From Buddleja alternifolia (Eukaryota > Streptophyta > Magnoliopsida > Lamiales > Scrophulariaceae), in contig CM033405.1 of the NCBI GenBank assembly GCA_019426215.1, positions 5,433,001-5,497,000 on the forward strand: a stretch of 64,000 nucleotides of DNA, written 5' to 3'. The first letter of the stretch is position 1. The number at the start of each line of letters is the position of its first letter. Under the pieces are notes generated by a model that ran no database searches, was not told the DNA's origin, and worked only from the letters and a program-made list of their open reading frames with translations. Both the position numbers and the translations under genes were made by a program. Positions 47,556 to 60,055 of this stretch are shown piece by piece.

Positions 47556-48412
47556 ATGGCGAGATATTGTCTGTCCCCGACTCTGGAAGAACGAGAATGG
47601 GTTCGACAACTCATACACGACTTACAACTCACACTAGATGATTTGGATCAGCCGGAAAATATGAAATTGGTACACAAAGCCATTGATGCTTTGTATGAAG
47701 GACCGATTAAGGAGGCTCTAATGATCGTTGAGGAAATAAAAAATGAGAGGATTTCTATTAAGGTGTCAACAAGAATGGATTCTAGGACTCATTCAGTCTA
47801 TGCAACTCACTCTCGAGGATATGGATTGTCCGAAAAATGTGCAATTGGTGTGCGACGTCATTCAAACTTTGCAACAAGCACCAAATGGTGGCATGACTTC
47901 GAGGAGTGGTGAGGAAACAGTGAGAGAAGATGTGGAATGGGAAAACGAATGGATCTCTGCTGAGCAGATTACACCTGAACGAGCAGCCAAAAATGTAGCA
48001 GAGTTAGAAGCATTACTGTATGGCACATTTGAATGTGTAGAACTAGAAACTCCCACTGCCGAGCCTTCCACTTCTATAGCTTCTCAACCGGTTGAAGATT
48101 TTCCACCCTCTGTCCTCTTCACATGTAAGGAGGTTAAAAGTCAATAGTCTCTTCGAGTCCTACATCATGAACTCCAAGTTTTCCACTTCGATGGGTGAAG
48201 AAGAATGGTCATCTACTTATAACTTGGAGAATAGTCCAAATCATTACTCGGCGCAATGGGAAGAAAAAGTGATGGAAGTGGTGCAGGACTATGAGAAACT
48301 ATTTGAGTGGATGATTGCTTGGTCACTACTCATCATATTTTCTACTAACACCGGGCTAAATTTCATCCTTACTTGGAGAATGAACAAGGCATTCATTCGG
48401 AAACCGCATTGA
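47556..48412 (+). pseudogene. Small gag-like ORFs of the Athila-like element, frameshifted
   Basis: The frame starting MARYCLSPTLEERE at 47556 continues, after a shift near 47745, in the frame 47743-48147, and further sequence is open to 48412 in a third frame. Two homologous modules are visible: WVRQLIHDLQLTLDDLDQPE (about 47600) and WILGLIQSMQLTLEDMDCPK (about 47775), each followed by a similar helix, so an internal duplication is likely. No zinc knuckle or enzyme motif. I infer a reduced gag or a leader-encoded protein; the family is not recognised otherwise. Confidence 0.5.
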
Positions 48413-50122
48413 AATGACTCGGTAAAGTCAAGCTAGTGACTTTAAAAGAGCGCTTCTTGGGAGGCAACCCAAGTTTGTAAGTTTTTCTTTCATTTTTTGT
48501 TTTTGTGTGTTTCTTGTTTTGCTTAGTTTTTAGGTTTCCTTTCTGTTTTGGTGTTTTCTTTAAACATGCACTTTTGACATGTATTCCTTTATGCTTGATG
48601 CTTTGGTTTGTTTTGAGTATGTTGAGCATGATTAGTATCCGGTTCCCTTTACTTTGGTTTGAGATGTTTGATTTTGATGATTTGAGCTGGAAAGACACAC
48701 TTGTGGATCAAGGACTGTTTTCCAACATCCTTGGTTGTGAGTCTACTCTTATAGCCTTATTTTGCGCTTTTATGTGAGACAACATTGAGGACAATGTTGA
48801 GTTGAAGTTTGGGGGTGTATGTGGGTAGTACTTTGTGCTTTTAACACATTCATATCACGTGTTCCTAGTTTAGCTCAAGTTTGGGGAAATTTATATGCTA
48901 TCATGTTTGGATGCTTTTATGTTGAGAAAATCGAGCATGAATTTTATTTTTTTTTAGTCCCCATTGTTGCAATGAAACTGATTAACTTGAATTTGATGGC
49001 ATAATGTCGTGACTTATATTTGAATTTAATGGAAAATACACATATCTTTACTTTGCTCGTGGGACCCTAGATTAGAGTAGATTTTCGTTAGATGAATCAC
49101 AAATGCACGACAAGTCGAGGGTAGAGGAGTTAAGTGGATAATCATTTTGAAACACTTAAGGAATTTCTCCCGGAAATATTGACTTAGGTTTTTCTTAGGG
49201 TCATGAGTTGAGTGGTTGCTTCATATGCCTAATGAATAATGAATAAGGTTGATGAAAATTGGTATGACTATAAAGTCAGGCAGATATGTACTGGAGGTGA
49301 AAAGTTACATGCCTATAAACTGTACTATTAGGCTAATTTGAGCTTTGCTCAAGCCAATTAAAGTTGAAAGTGAATGAAAGGTCTAGTTTTATTTCGTGAT
49401 CTTTGGCACTCGAGCGATTAAATCCGTAAGGAGTGTCTGGATACTTAATGCCCTAAAACTATCTAGTTTGGGAGTCATTGATCCAAAGCTCGATACATGG
49501 GTGTCATAGAAAGCTTAAGGGAATAGAACATTGCACATGACCTAGCCTTAATGAATTTAAATGGAAGTTTCATGTGAAGTTAAAGTTTAAATGGTTAAGT
49601 AGTGAAATGTAAGTGGTTATGAAATTGTCTATGAGGTTTGTACTTTAGGATTGATCGAAGGTTAATAGATATGGGAGAAAATCTGAAATTTGGTAAGGGT
49701 GTCACTTGACTATAATGTCGTAGACTTACAATCACTACACCCTTTGGAGGTTTATTCGAGTCAAGGTGTAACATGAGCAAGTCTGTGATATGTGTATACA
49801 ATTGTGGAGCCTTAAAGGTCGATTTTGTGCCATTGTTTTCTTGTTGGTTAAGTTAATTTGTGTTGGTTGGGTGGGGCTGAAAATTTTATGATTTTGTGGG
49901 TAAATCATCTGCAAACCCTCACGAGACAAAACTCGTCCTCTTTTGGTAAAATTGAGGTTTAAAGGCTTGTTGCACATGCTAAGTGCAATCGTTCACTCCA
50001 CGAAAGTGAGGTTATCCTTTTGTTTTTGTTTTGTTGTTGTGTTTATCTCTTTGGTTGTTGCTTCTTGATCTTATATCTAAGTCTTTTTATTGCTCAGGGA
50101 CGATCAGTCTTAAGTTTGGGGG

Positions 50123-51524
50123 TGTTGATAGATGTGAGATTTACATATTTTAGAGCCTCATATTTATGTTATTTACATTGGTTTATGCATGATTTATGCC
50201 ACATATGCTTGTAATTTGTGTGCTTATTGAGTAAAGGTGAGAAATCATTGCAATTGAGGAAAATGGACGGAAATGCAGATTTTCAGAGTATTTAGAGATG
50301 GAATTTGACAATGTTTCTTCTAAAAAGTTATACATCTGTGTCTCAGCTTCATGTTCCAACTTGAATCACCTAAATCGGAGATCGGTGGAGAAAGTTATGA
50401 AGGAAACCATATCGCTGCGCAGAATGAAAGTGCTACTGCATCCAACGTACGGACGTGGGGTACTTCACGTTCGGACGTTGGTTCTGACGGGAAAAATAGC
50501 AGATTTTTGGAAATTTCCAAATCTAATTCAAGTTGGAGTCTTCCCCTTCCACCCTTATATATATTAGATCAGTTCTCTAGGGTTAGGAGACGAAAATACG
50601 CATACAATAGAGCCCTAATGGGGTTTAGACATAGTTTTTACATATTCATGAAGATTTTCAAGAACCCTTGAAGGTGAAGAAATCAAGAAGCATGGAAGAG
50701 ATGAAGATCGAAGTTCATCCATCAAAAATACGAGGGAGTTTCTTAGATTTAGATTTGTTTTTGTCTATGAATATGAATCTTAATTTAAGTTTCTATCTTT
50801 TATCTTTTATGATGAATTAGATTCTTCGAACTAAGGCCATGTTGAGGCTAAATTATGATATTTGAGTTATAAATTGTGTTTTTCATATTAATTCTATTGT
50901 TATTTTGTGTATTGATTTTGTGCTTTAATTCCAATCATATGTTTGATCACCATATGCTTGCTAATTAGTCTAGTTTATTCATTCGGGAGAATATAGATTA
51001 GGGTTCAAAGGAATCATCACATCATCCGAAAAACATGAGGAATTGCTCCTAGGGATAGGTATAGATTTCCGGGTGCAGTTAGCCAGATTTATCCGGGGAA
51101 ATTCTAAAACGTGAATGCATGGCTAATGATTTGATTCTCAGATAGACGTATTTAGAGAACCGTCACTTAGTCATAGGATTATTACAGCCGAGACATCGGG
51201 TAGTAATTAATTAAGAAATTTCCACCAAAGCAACATTAGTCTAATAATATGAAAACGTGATTTTAACCAAAATTAATTAATTTATGTCAACACATGTGTC
51301 TTAGTTGCTCTCTTCCATAGCTATCTTGATTTCGACATCTTGTTTCTTGTATCTTGCTTCCAAGTATTTTAGTTAATTCTTGTTTTAGTTTATTTTATTG
51401 TTTTTAAAAATCTTTAAATCTTTAGTTTTAGTTTAATTATTGCTTGCTTTAAATTCAAGAAGTCTAAAATACAAATCTCTGTGGGTTCGACATCCCGGAC
51501 TTAAAAATCCATTTTATTACCGCA
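50123..51524 (+). repeat. LTR 2 of the Athila-like element (3' truncated)
   Basis: Colinear with LTR 1 up to ATTTTATTACCGCA, then broken by the inverted fragment. It retains the longer palindrome CCAACGTACGGACGTG with its inverse partner (50434-50482) upstream of the TATA-like TTATATATATTAG (about 50560). Confidence 0.85.
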
Positions 51525-51816
51525 AAGATATGGTTTCCTTCATAATGTTTTCCTCCGATCTCCGATTTAGGTGATTCAAGTTTCCACGTAAATCTAAGAC
51601 AGAGATCTATAACTTTGTAGAAGAAACATTTGTCAAATTCCGTCTCTAAATGCTCTAAAATTCTGCATTTCCGTCCAGTTGTCCTCAATTGCAATGATTT
51701 CTCACCTTTACTCAATAAGCACACAAATTAACCGCATGTATGGCATAAATCATGCATAAACCAATGTAAATAACATAAATATGAGGCTCTAAAACATGTA
51801 AATCTCACACCTATCA
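51525..51816 (-). repeat. Inverted LTR fragment (first about 290 bp of the LTR)
   Basis: Read on the minus strand this starts TGATAGGTGTGAGATTTACA and follows the LTR 5' part to GAAGGAAACCATATC (compare 50126-50415). It joins LTR 2 on its left and the exon of the antisense gene on its right, so the composite ends in an LTR outer edge but in reverse orientation. Confidence 0.88.
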
Positions 51817-53478
51817 TCCACCAAGAAGCACAGTCCCGACCGACGATACAGAGGTTGAAGAGGGCTCACTTGTTCGACGACGCCGCTCAGAACCAGTTTG
51901 GGAGTTAACAAGTGCTCCCTATGGTCGTCTTGAGAAATATCCCCATTGAGAGGGTACTTCTCAGGCTACTCCCACAAGGCCGACCTCCCAAACCGAAACA
52001 ACTGACGAACCTGACGCTCGTTACTACGAACTGCTCAATCAGGCAGAGTTGCTCTTGCTCAAAGACTACCTCGAATGCGAGGTTGTTGAATGAGCACCTC
52101 TACGACCCGACCAACAGCCTCTTATTCAAGATTGGCACATATACTCCGACAGCAGCATGATCAAGGATCCTAACGGTAATACTGCGATTGAATTATTTCA
52201 TCGCACTTTGTTGCCTAAGGATAAAGCTCTTATCCTCGATCAGCCTCATCTTCTTGTCGAAAAGCAAGCAGCTCAATATCTTGAAAGGGTACATGATCTA
52301 TCATTGTCGTATTTAATATTCCAATAAATATTATTCTTTTACTGACTCTTAATTTTTTTTATTTCAATATTACATTATTGATTTTCAGACGAAGCTCTTA
52401 ATTCATCAGTTCTCTCTTAATAATTCCACCATGAAAGAGATGTTAAGTCGATCTCAGCAAAAGCTCATCGACTATAAGGAGCAAGTCGCTGCTGAGCTTA
52501 CTGCTACTCAGGAGGACAGAGAAAAGGCTACTTCCCTACAGGTAACTCGAATCCATTATTATTACTGCAACTCAATTACAACTTAACCAAAATATGAAGT
52601 TTTATCTTTATCCCTCGTAGACGGAGCTCGACGTGATTTGTCGATCATATGATGAGGACAAGCTCAAACTGGCCGAGCTTGAAAGGACTAACGCTGAGCT
52701 TCGTCAGCAGCTGAATATACTGCAGGAAGGCACTGAGGCCGAAAGGCATCGTTAGTTTGGCTTGGGTAAAGCAGCTGGTCGTAGGGAGTTCCAAGATTCC
52801 TCCTCCTTCAGACATCAAATTGAAGAGGCTCGTTTAGGTGGAGCTCGCGATATGCTACAATCCACGGTAATTGACGACCGTTTGCTCGATCAAGCTCTTA
52901 ACGATGTCCAGGACAACTTCTTTAAGGCACTCGACTACTTGAAAGAGACGGGAAATTTGCCACCCACTTTCCAAGAGGACGAGTTTACCCAAGCCTATCT
53001 AAGAGCCCCTATCAAATGAGCCTCCACCACCCCCGCAGACAATGTTGCTTATGCTTACTTTCCCGAATTCGACTCTTTAGTCATTGGCAAATCTGGAGAG
53101 AGTATACAATTCAAACGGGAACTTGAAGCAACAGTTGATCGAGGAGATGATCAAGGTGGAGAAGAGGCTACGATTTCTGACGAGCTTCAAATAATTGAAG
53201 ATTAATTTCTGATGTTTTTTTAAGACAATGTTTTGACCCGATTTTAGGGTATTTTTGTATAACTGTTTATGCATCGTATAAGCGTTATCATCAATTTTTC
53301 TGAACTATCTAAACCAATGTCCAAATTTTATCCAGTATAGCAAACATTTTATTACTCGTTATAGAGACCTTACCCAAACGAATAAATTTGAATTTTTTCA
53401 AGTATAGAGCTTGCATCATTAATTATTATAGATGTATATTGAAAAAGAAGTAAAAATGGATGAGGGTTAATCCTTTCA

Positions 53479-56400
53479 TCATGCATAAAATTTTCTTAAG
53501 TTATTTACATTCCATGGTCGAGGTAAATCTCTCCCCTTAAGATCTTGTAATATATAGGTCATTGCCTTTGTGATTTTTACAATCTTAAATGGTCCTTCCC
53601 AGTTTGCTTCCAACTTCTTTACATGCCTCGATACCTTTACTCTCTTTAGAACAAGATCCCCTACTTGAAAACATCGAGCCTTCATTCTCTTATTGTATGC
53701 CCTGATCATCGTGCTCTTCTGCCTCAAGATATTGGCATACGCCTTATCTCGTACTTCATCAATAACATCCAACTCAAACTCCCTTGTATACTGATTCTCC
53801 CGCGGTTCGTACGTGCTTAATCGATGAGTAATCATTCCTATCTCGACTGTTATGACTGCTTCTGAGCCATAGACAAGGCAAAATGGAGTCTCTCCTGTCG
53901 ACGAATGAGGCGTAGTTCAATATGCCCATAATACTCCAAGTAATTCTTCTACCTATCCTGTTCGTTCGCCATCAAGTCTATTTTTCAAATGTTGCAAGAG
54001 TATACGATTTGCAACCTTTGTTAATCCGTTATCTTGGGGATGTCCGACCGAGGTGAACTTCTGCTGGATTTTTAATTTTGAACACCAATCAGTAATAACT
54101 TCGCCATTGAATTGAGTCCCATTGTCAGATATCAATATTCAAGGTATGCCAAACCTGCATATTATATTCTTCCAAATGAGAATTTTAACTTTAATGTTAT
54201 TTGTATTTATTCTATTTTGTTTAGATTCATTAACCGGCATATTATATTATTCTACACGAAGTCAATAATAACTTTTTCAATGATACGAGCCACAACCTCT
54301 TCTTCTAGCCACTTCGTGAAGTGTTCTATCGCCACAATGACAAACTTCTTTTGGTTTTCAGCTGCAGGGAAAGGTCCTGCATACGAATTTAATGATCAAG
54401 TAAATATTTCTTCACCTTGTTTTCCAACAAGTGTGTCAATAAGATTGTAAATCATACCAACCTAAGATATCGATGCCCCATTGATCAAATGGATAAGCAA
54501 TTTTCATTGCTTCCATAGGGGTTCCTGGTTGATGTATTTCGATAGAATGCATTTGACATTCCCGACATTTCTTGGCAAATTCATATGCGTCTTTGACCAG
54601 GGTAGGCTAAAAATAACCCTGCCTTTTAATTTTTTGAGTTAGTGATCTTCCCGCGGAATGACTCCCACAACTTCCCTCATGGATTTCCCATAAAACATAT
54701 TCAGACTCTGATGGAGTTAAGCATCGTAGCAGTTGTCCCCCCACTGATCTTTTGTACAATTCTCCATCCATCATTACAAACCTCGTTGCTCTGTGAACTA
54801 CCTTCCTAGCCTCAACTTTATCTTCAGGTAGTTCGTCTTTAACTAAACAGTCCGTAATCGTATCCTTCCATGAAGTCTCAACCACAACTGGCATTACCAA
54901 AGTTGTTGCCTCTATTTCCGAGTGCTCTGCCACCAACAGAGTTACCTTCCTACTCTTCAAACCCACAATTTGATTCGCAAACTTCGATAATGCGTCTGCT
55001 CGTTCATTCTCATCTCTTGGGATTTGATGCAACTCAACTTTTTCAAACTCCAACATCAATTCCTTCATTTTCTTTAGATATTTTATCATCGTTTTTTCTC
55101 TCGCCTCATACGACCTAGCAACCTGCCTTGCGACCAACTGAGAGTCGTTGTAAACTATTAACATTTTTAGTTCTAAGCTTTTTGCCATTTTTAAACCAGC
55201 AATAAGGGCTTCATATTCGGCTTCATTATTAGTAACATCGAAGTTCAATTTATTGCGAACTCCATATCCAATTTATCTGGGGTTTGTAACCATATTCCAA
55301 TTCCTCCTCGTTTAGTCATCGAGGATCCATCCAAGTGCAACAACCATGGCTTCGCAGGTTCCATCACCGCTACATCTATGGGTGATTCCGTCGTCATCTC
55401 AACAACGAAGTCTGCCATTATTTGTGCTTTGACTGTTGTACGACTTCTATATTCGATATTGAATTCTCTCAATTCAATGGCCCATTTTATGAGTCTTCCG
55501 GACACATCGGGCCTTGCCAACACTTGCTTCAGTGGTTTATTCGTTAGTACCACAATATGATGGGACTGAAAATATGGTCATAACTTACGACCGAAAGTTA
55601 CTAAAGCGAGTGCCCATTTTTCAATCTCTAAATAGTCCAATTCAGCCCCTTGTATCAACTTACTGACATAATATACGGGTTTATGTTCGTTCTCAATCTC
55701 TCGGGCCAATACTGCACTAATGGCTGCCAAAGATACAGCTAAATACAAGAATAGAGGTTCCCCGAAGACAGGTTTCGTTAGCAACGGGGAGGATACCAAC
55801 TATTCTTTAAGCCCTTGGAAAGTTTTTTCACATTCTTCTGTCCACGTGAAATTTTTTACCTTTCGCAAGATTTTGAAAAAATGCAGACTTTTGTCAACAG
55901 ATCTAGAGATAAATCTATTTAAGCTCGCCATTCTCCCTGTTAGCTTCTGTACATCCTTTACATTTCAAGAGGATTTCATATTCAAAATAACCTCGATTTT
56001 TTCAGGGTTTGCTTCGATACCTCGTTCGGTAACCATATACCCCAAAAATTTCCCCCACAGACTCCGAATGTACATTTGTTAGGGTTCAATTTCATTCCAT
56101 ATCGTTTCATTATCTCAAAAGATTTTTTCAAATGATTCAAGTGGTTTGATTCATCCACGGATTTGACGAGCATATCGTCAATGTACACTTCCATAGTTTT
56201 TCCAATCTCTTCTTCAAACATCATATTGACCAATCGTTGATATGTGGCTCCAGAGTTTCGAAGTCCAAATGGCATCACATTATAACAATATACCCCTCGT
56301 GCAGTGACAAAATAAGTTTTTTCTCTATCTTCTTCTGCCATCATAATTTGATTGAAACCTTGATAGGCATCCATCATGTTTAAAAGAGCACAACCTGCAG

Positions 56401-59097
56401 TTGAATCTACCAATAAATCAATACGAGGCAAAGGAAAAAGGTCCCGAGGGCAAACTTTGTTTAGATTAGTAAAATCAGTACACATTCGCCATTTGTTTCC
56501 AACTTTTGGTACAAGAACTACATTTGTTAGCCATTCAGTAAATTGAATTTCATTTATGTGTCCTACATCTAGCAGCTTCTTCACCTCTTCTTCGATAATG
56601 GCATCTCTATCAGGGCCAAAATTCCTTCGTTTCTGACGCACTGGTTTTTCCTCGGGGTCAACATTCAAATGATGCAATATCACTGCAGGGTCAATGACTT
56701 GAAAATCAGCAGCTTTCCACGCAAAATATCAGTGTTGGCTTTGAGAAACTTTATCAATTTTGACTCCATCGTGGGACTTAACTGCCCCCAATTCTCGTAG
56801 TCTTTTCTGTATCGTTCTCAAAAAGCGGAATTGTCTTATGCTCCATAGGCTGCAACCTTGTATCCACCATCTTCTGCTTCTTATCCAACTGCTTCATCAG
56901 TACAGTGGCATCCTCATCAATGACATTCACCCTTGTAACCTCCCTTTTCCTCTTCTTGCTTGAATTCGTTGTCAACGAGGTGGTATATAAGTCACGAGCC
57001 TCTAACTGATTTCCCCTCACTTTGCCAATACCATCTCTGGTTTTATACTTCATTTTCAAGTGAGGATTCGACACTATAGCACCAAACATATTTGGCATAG
57101 GTCTGCCCACAATCATGTTATAATCAAAAGGGGTGTCTACGACCAAAAAAGTCACGCGCAATGTCTTTCTCTTCGGAGCTGACCCCAACGAAACATCAAG
57201 TTCGATTGAACCTTTCGCCATAATTTGTGATCCGGTGAAGCCCATCAGGGGAGTATTCACCGTTCGTAGATTCATTTTTCACAGGTCCATCTTTTGCAAT
57301 ACCTCCAAAAATTATATCTGCTGAACTCCCAGTATCAACCAACACTTTGTGTACAGCGAAGTTCGCGACATCCATTGTTATCACCATCGGATCATTATGG
57401 GGAATAATCATGCCCTCGTAATCTCTATCGTCAAAGGATATTGGTTGGTCATGATTCTGTACAGAGAAGACCCTCATAGGCTTCTAACGATAGTGATTGC
57501 CACACATTTCCCTCTTATTTCTTTTTCTCGCATTAGACGAATCTCCTCCTGCTGGTCCCCCTGCGATAGTATGTATCTCTATGCTTGCCACATTAGCAGG
57601 TTCCTTTTATCGATCTTCACGACGAGTATCATTTCCTCTCTTACCATCATTTCGTCGATAGTTATCATTTCGACGATATTCATCATTTCGAGGCCTATCG
57701 TACTGACGATTGCCATAGCCCAGAGTGTCATGATACTGATCATCGTTCCCTCGATATCGAGATCGATCAGGTAACCCACTCCGTGATCGTCTTACCTCTT
57801 TATTGTGATTGGCCTCGGGGGCTCTTACTTCCGCAAGGGTACGATCAATAAAATTATTCAAGACACCATCTTTTATCAAGCGTTCAAGGTCATCCTTCAG
57901 CTGATAGCAATCTTCTGTATCGTGACCTTTGTCCTTGTGAAACTGACAATATTTGTTCGGATTTGCTCTTGGTCGCGATTTCATCGGTTTTGGCCATTGA
58001 ATCGCATTTAGGTGCTGCATTGCCATTAATACTCTTTCTCTTGAAGTATTCAAAGGAGTGTAATGTTCGTATCTTGCGTATCGATGGGATCGTTCATGGT
58101 TCTTTTCCGACCTCAACCCTTCTTGTCGATCGCTATTTTCTTTTCGATCTCTTCGATCGTTTGTGGGCTTACGAGCCTCAGAATCTTTTGATAGATTCAT
58201 TTCCTCCTCATTGATGCATTGTTCTTCGAGTTGCATCAAATCTTCCTGATCCTTTGGTGCACGTCGAGCTAGAGCAGACGCCAATCCACCTTTTTTCAAT
58301 GCTAACAAAAGAAAAGTTACAACAAGCTCATGAGTTAATTCGGGTATTTCTAAAACTTCCTGATTAAGTCGATGCACAAACTCTCTCAAGCTTTCATTAG
58401 AACCCTGCTTGAACCCTAACATAGAAGATACAGACTTCTTGGCTTTCTTATTGGCCGCAAAGTGATTTTCAAATCTCTTAATCAGTTGCTCATAAGACAC
58501 TATCGAACCAGGTTGTTAACTAGTAAACCAATCTTGAGCCCGACCAACTAGTGTCGTCACAAAGACCCTTGCATTGATCGTATTCGACTGGCGATACAAC
58601 GACATCAATAGTTCAAACGTCGTCAAATGTGACCCCGGAGCACCTGTTCCATCCTAAGTAGGTAAAAGAGGGGCTTTGAACGAACTTGGAGGTTCCTCAG
58701 ACATTATACTCTCGCAAAACGATGAATTCCTAGCCATCAAAGCTGAAACTGGCCCACTCTTCAGCCGAGGAACCTCTGGTTTACGGCTTACCCTGTCTAG
58801 CTTCTCATACATATCATCAATCTTCGCCCTCGACAAGGCTGGCCTTTCTCTTTCATCATGCATTGGCTGCTTCCCTCTTCGAATTTCCGACCGTGCATTT
58901 GCCCTACTATCAATCTCCTCATCAGACTGCTCTCCTGCCACTTCTCCCTTCTTCTTAGGCTCTGGATTCCTTTCTTGTCCTTGAAATAACCTCTTAGGCG
59001 CCAAAGGTGCGGCAGACATCCTCTGAGCGTTCGAAGTCACTGGTCTCGAAGCAATGAGGCGGTCCAGTACTTCATATAGTGACAAGCCGAACTTCAT
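53479..59097 (-). pseudogene. Tat-type Ty3/gypsy gag-pol polyprotein, decayed
   Basis: Read right to left: gag (59097-57607) with the retrotransposon gag core FVTTLVGRAQDWFTS and FKQGSNESLREFVHRLNQEV, and a knuckle-like CQFHKDKGHDTEDC; aspartic protease (57477-56780; [13 protein letters not shown], then YNMIVGRPM); reverse transcriptase (56683-55982; KWRMCTDFTNLNKVCPRD, VMPFGLRNSGATYQRL, VYIDDML); RNase H (about 55799-55380); a second RNase H-like domain (55350-54950; LHLDGSSMT, NNEAEYEALIAGLKMA, YNDSQLVARQV) typical of the Tat lineage; integrase (54750-53479) with an HHCC finger, GIDIL, SDNGTQFNG and a C-terminal VGDLVLKRV/NWEGPFK block. Frameshifts and stops occur at several domain joints (e.g. 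58654, 58518, 57280, 55990, 55562). At the expected third integrase catalytic position (DNGLTKVANR) Lys replaces Glu. Inactive. Confidence 0.92.
54377..54461 (-). other. 85-bp intron-like insertion in the integrase
   Basis: On the minus strand this begins GTTGGTATGATT and ends TTCGTATGCAG. Removing it joins GIDILG directly to PFPAA in frame, as in intact relatives. A second short insertion (about 80 bp, near 54160-54240) flanked by repeats of AATATAATATGC interrupts the same domain. Confidence 0.5.
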
Positions 59098-59104
59098 ATC
59101 TTAT

Positions 59105-60055
59105 TGAATAAATAAGTGTGATTAAATCTCTTGGATTTATTTGAAGAAAATTAGAAGTAATCCGATTATTTTGAAAAGTTAGTAATGTTCAATTAATTTA
59201 AGTCTTGTGATGGAGACATCATTACTATTACAAATTACAATCATAAAATATTTCATTTATTTTTCCTGTTCAAATAAAATATTTTTTTATTTTATAGTTT
59301 CTGCTTCATTAATCACAATTCTAAGCAACTAAATATTTATTTCACTATGATTATAGCCGGATAGCGATTTTTCTCGCCTTAATACAACAATAACAAGATT
59401 TTTTAGTAACTTGATATGGAAAATTGCAAATCACTCACAAAAGATACGTCCCCTAACAATTTAAGATCAGTTGTTTACAAATTTGCAAAATTAATTAGTT
59501 TTAGAGAACATATTATTTTGTATTTTGTCTCATTCGTTAATAAATAGATGGAAACCGTTAGTATTGTCATATATGTCGCACATGAGTCGTGACCATTACT
59601 TAATTTGAGTAAATTTCACAAAACCCCTATATTATGTAAAACTTGTAAGAAGTACTCACATTTTGATAAGGTTTAGGGCCTAGGGTTGTAACAATTAGGG
59701 GGTATTTATGCATTTTCACCAATTTATCCTAAACCTATGACGGCAATACATGCCATTTGTGAAAATTTATCATTTTCTTAATTGATGTGGGACCAAAATT
59801 GCAAAACCAAGAATCTGGGGGTATTTTTATAATTTTAGAAATAATGAATCACAAATCTATTATATGGGACTAATAATGCAATTTTCTCCAACTTTATATT
59901 ATAAAACCTAAATATTTGTTTCACTGTTATCGCTTCTTTTGTTTGTTTAATCAACAAAAAGAGTGTGTGCGAGCGATTGGGGTCAAATGATTTTCACAAT
60001 TAAAATTAAATCGAGCCGATATGTTTAATTAACAAAAGTTCAATTCAAGACCAAA
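59105..60055. repeat. Dispersed 0.95-kb repeat, copy 2
   Basis: Partner of 28590-29545. It begins immediately next to the first codon of the surviving Tat gag, so the element's 5' leader and 5' LTR are missing here. Confidence 0.75.

Larger units (their letters stand above)
46011..51524 (+). mobile_element. Athila-like non-autonomous LTR retrotransposon (5.5 kb)
   Basis: LTR 1 (46011-47439) and LTR 2 (50123-51524) both start TGTTGATAG after AAGTTTGGGGG. LTR 1 is followed by TGGCGCCGTTGCCGGGGA (47446-47463), a perfect tRNA-Asp primer-binding site typical of Athila-type Ty3/gypsy elements. The 2.7-kb interior carries a small gag-like ORF set (47556-48412), the sequence GCGCTTCTTGGGAGGCAACC (about 48451) usual after gag in such elements, and a non-coding 3' tail. 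Protease, reverse transcriptase and integrase are absent. LTR 2 lacks the last about 60 bp present in LTR 1. Its insertion splits the antisense gene of the Tat element. Confidence 0.85.
43564..53205 (+). pseudogene. Antisense, intron-containing PF04195-like gene of the Tat-type element, split by an insertion
   Basis: Exon 1 (43564-44508) has a Ser/Glu-rich acidic N-terminus and then a domain resembling 'putative gypsy-type transposon' PF04195: PWLGYRSFLT, HRPPIGFRTVHVAHLASGLR, FPLHPAIENILLYL, GVHPNIKNFNGFLSMHR. Probable later exons are 44586-44787; 51817-52288, with stops near 51948 and 52092; 52390-52541 (KEMLSRSQQKLIDYKEQVAA); and 52621-53205, with stops at 52753 and 53017. The last exons are coiled-coil-like. 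Junctions carry GT and AG. A composite retroelement (44838-51816) lies between exons 2 and 3. The gene ends 270 bp from the end of the opposing polyprotein. Proteins of this type accompany plant Tat-lineage retrotransposons; their function is not established. Stops make this copy inactive. Confidence 0.65.
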
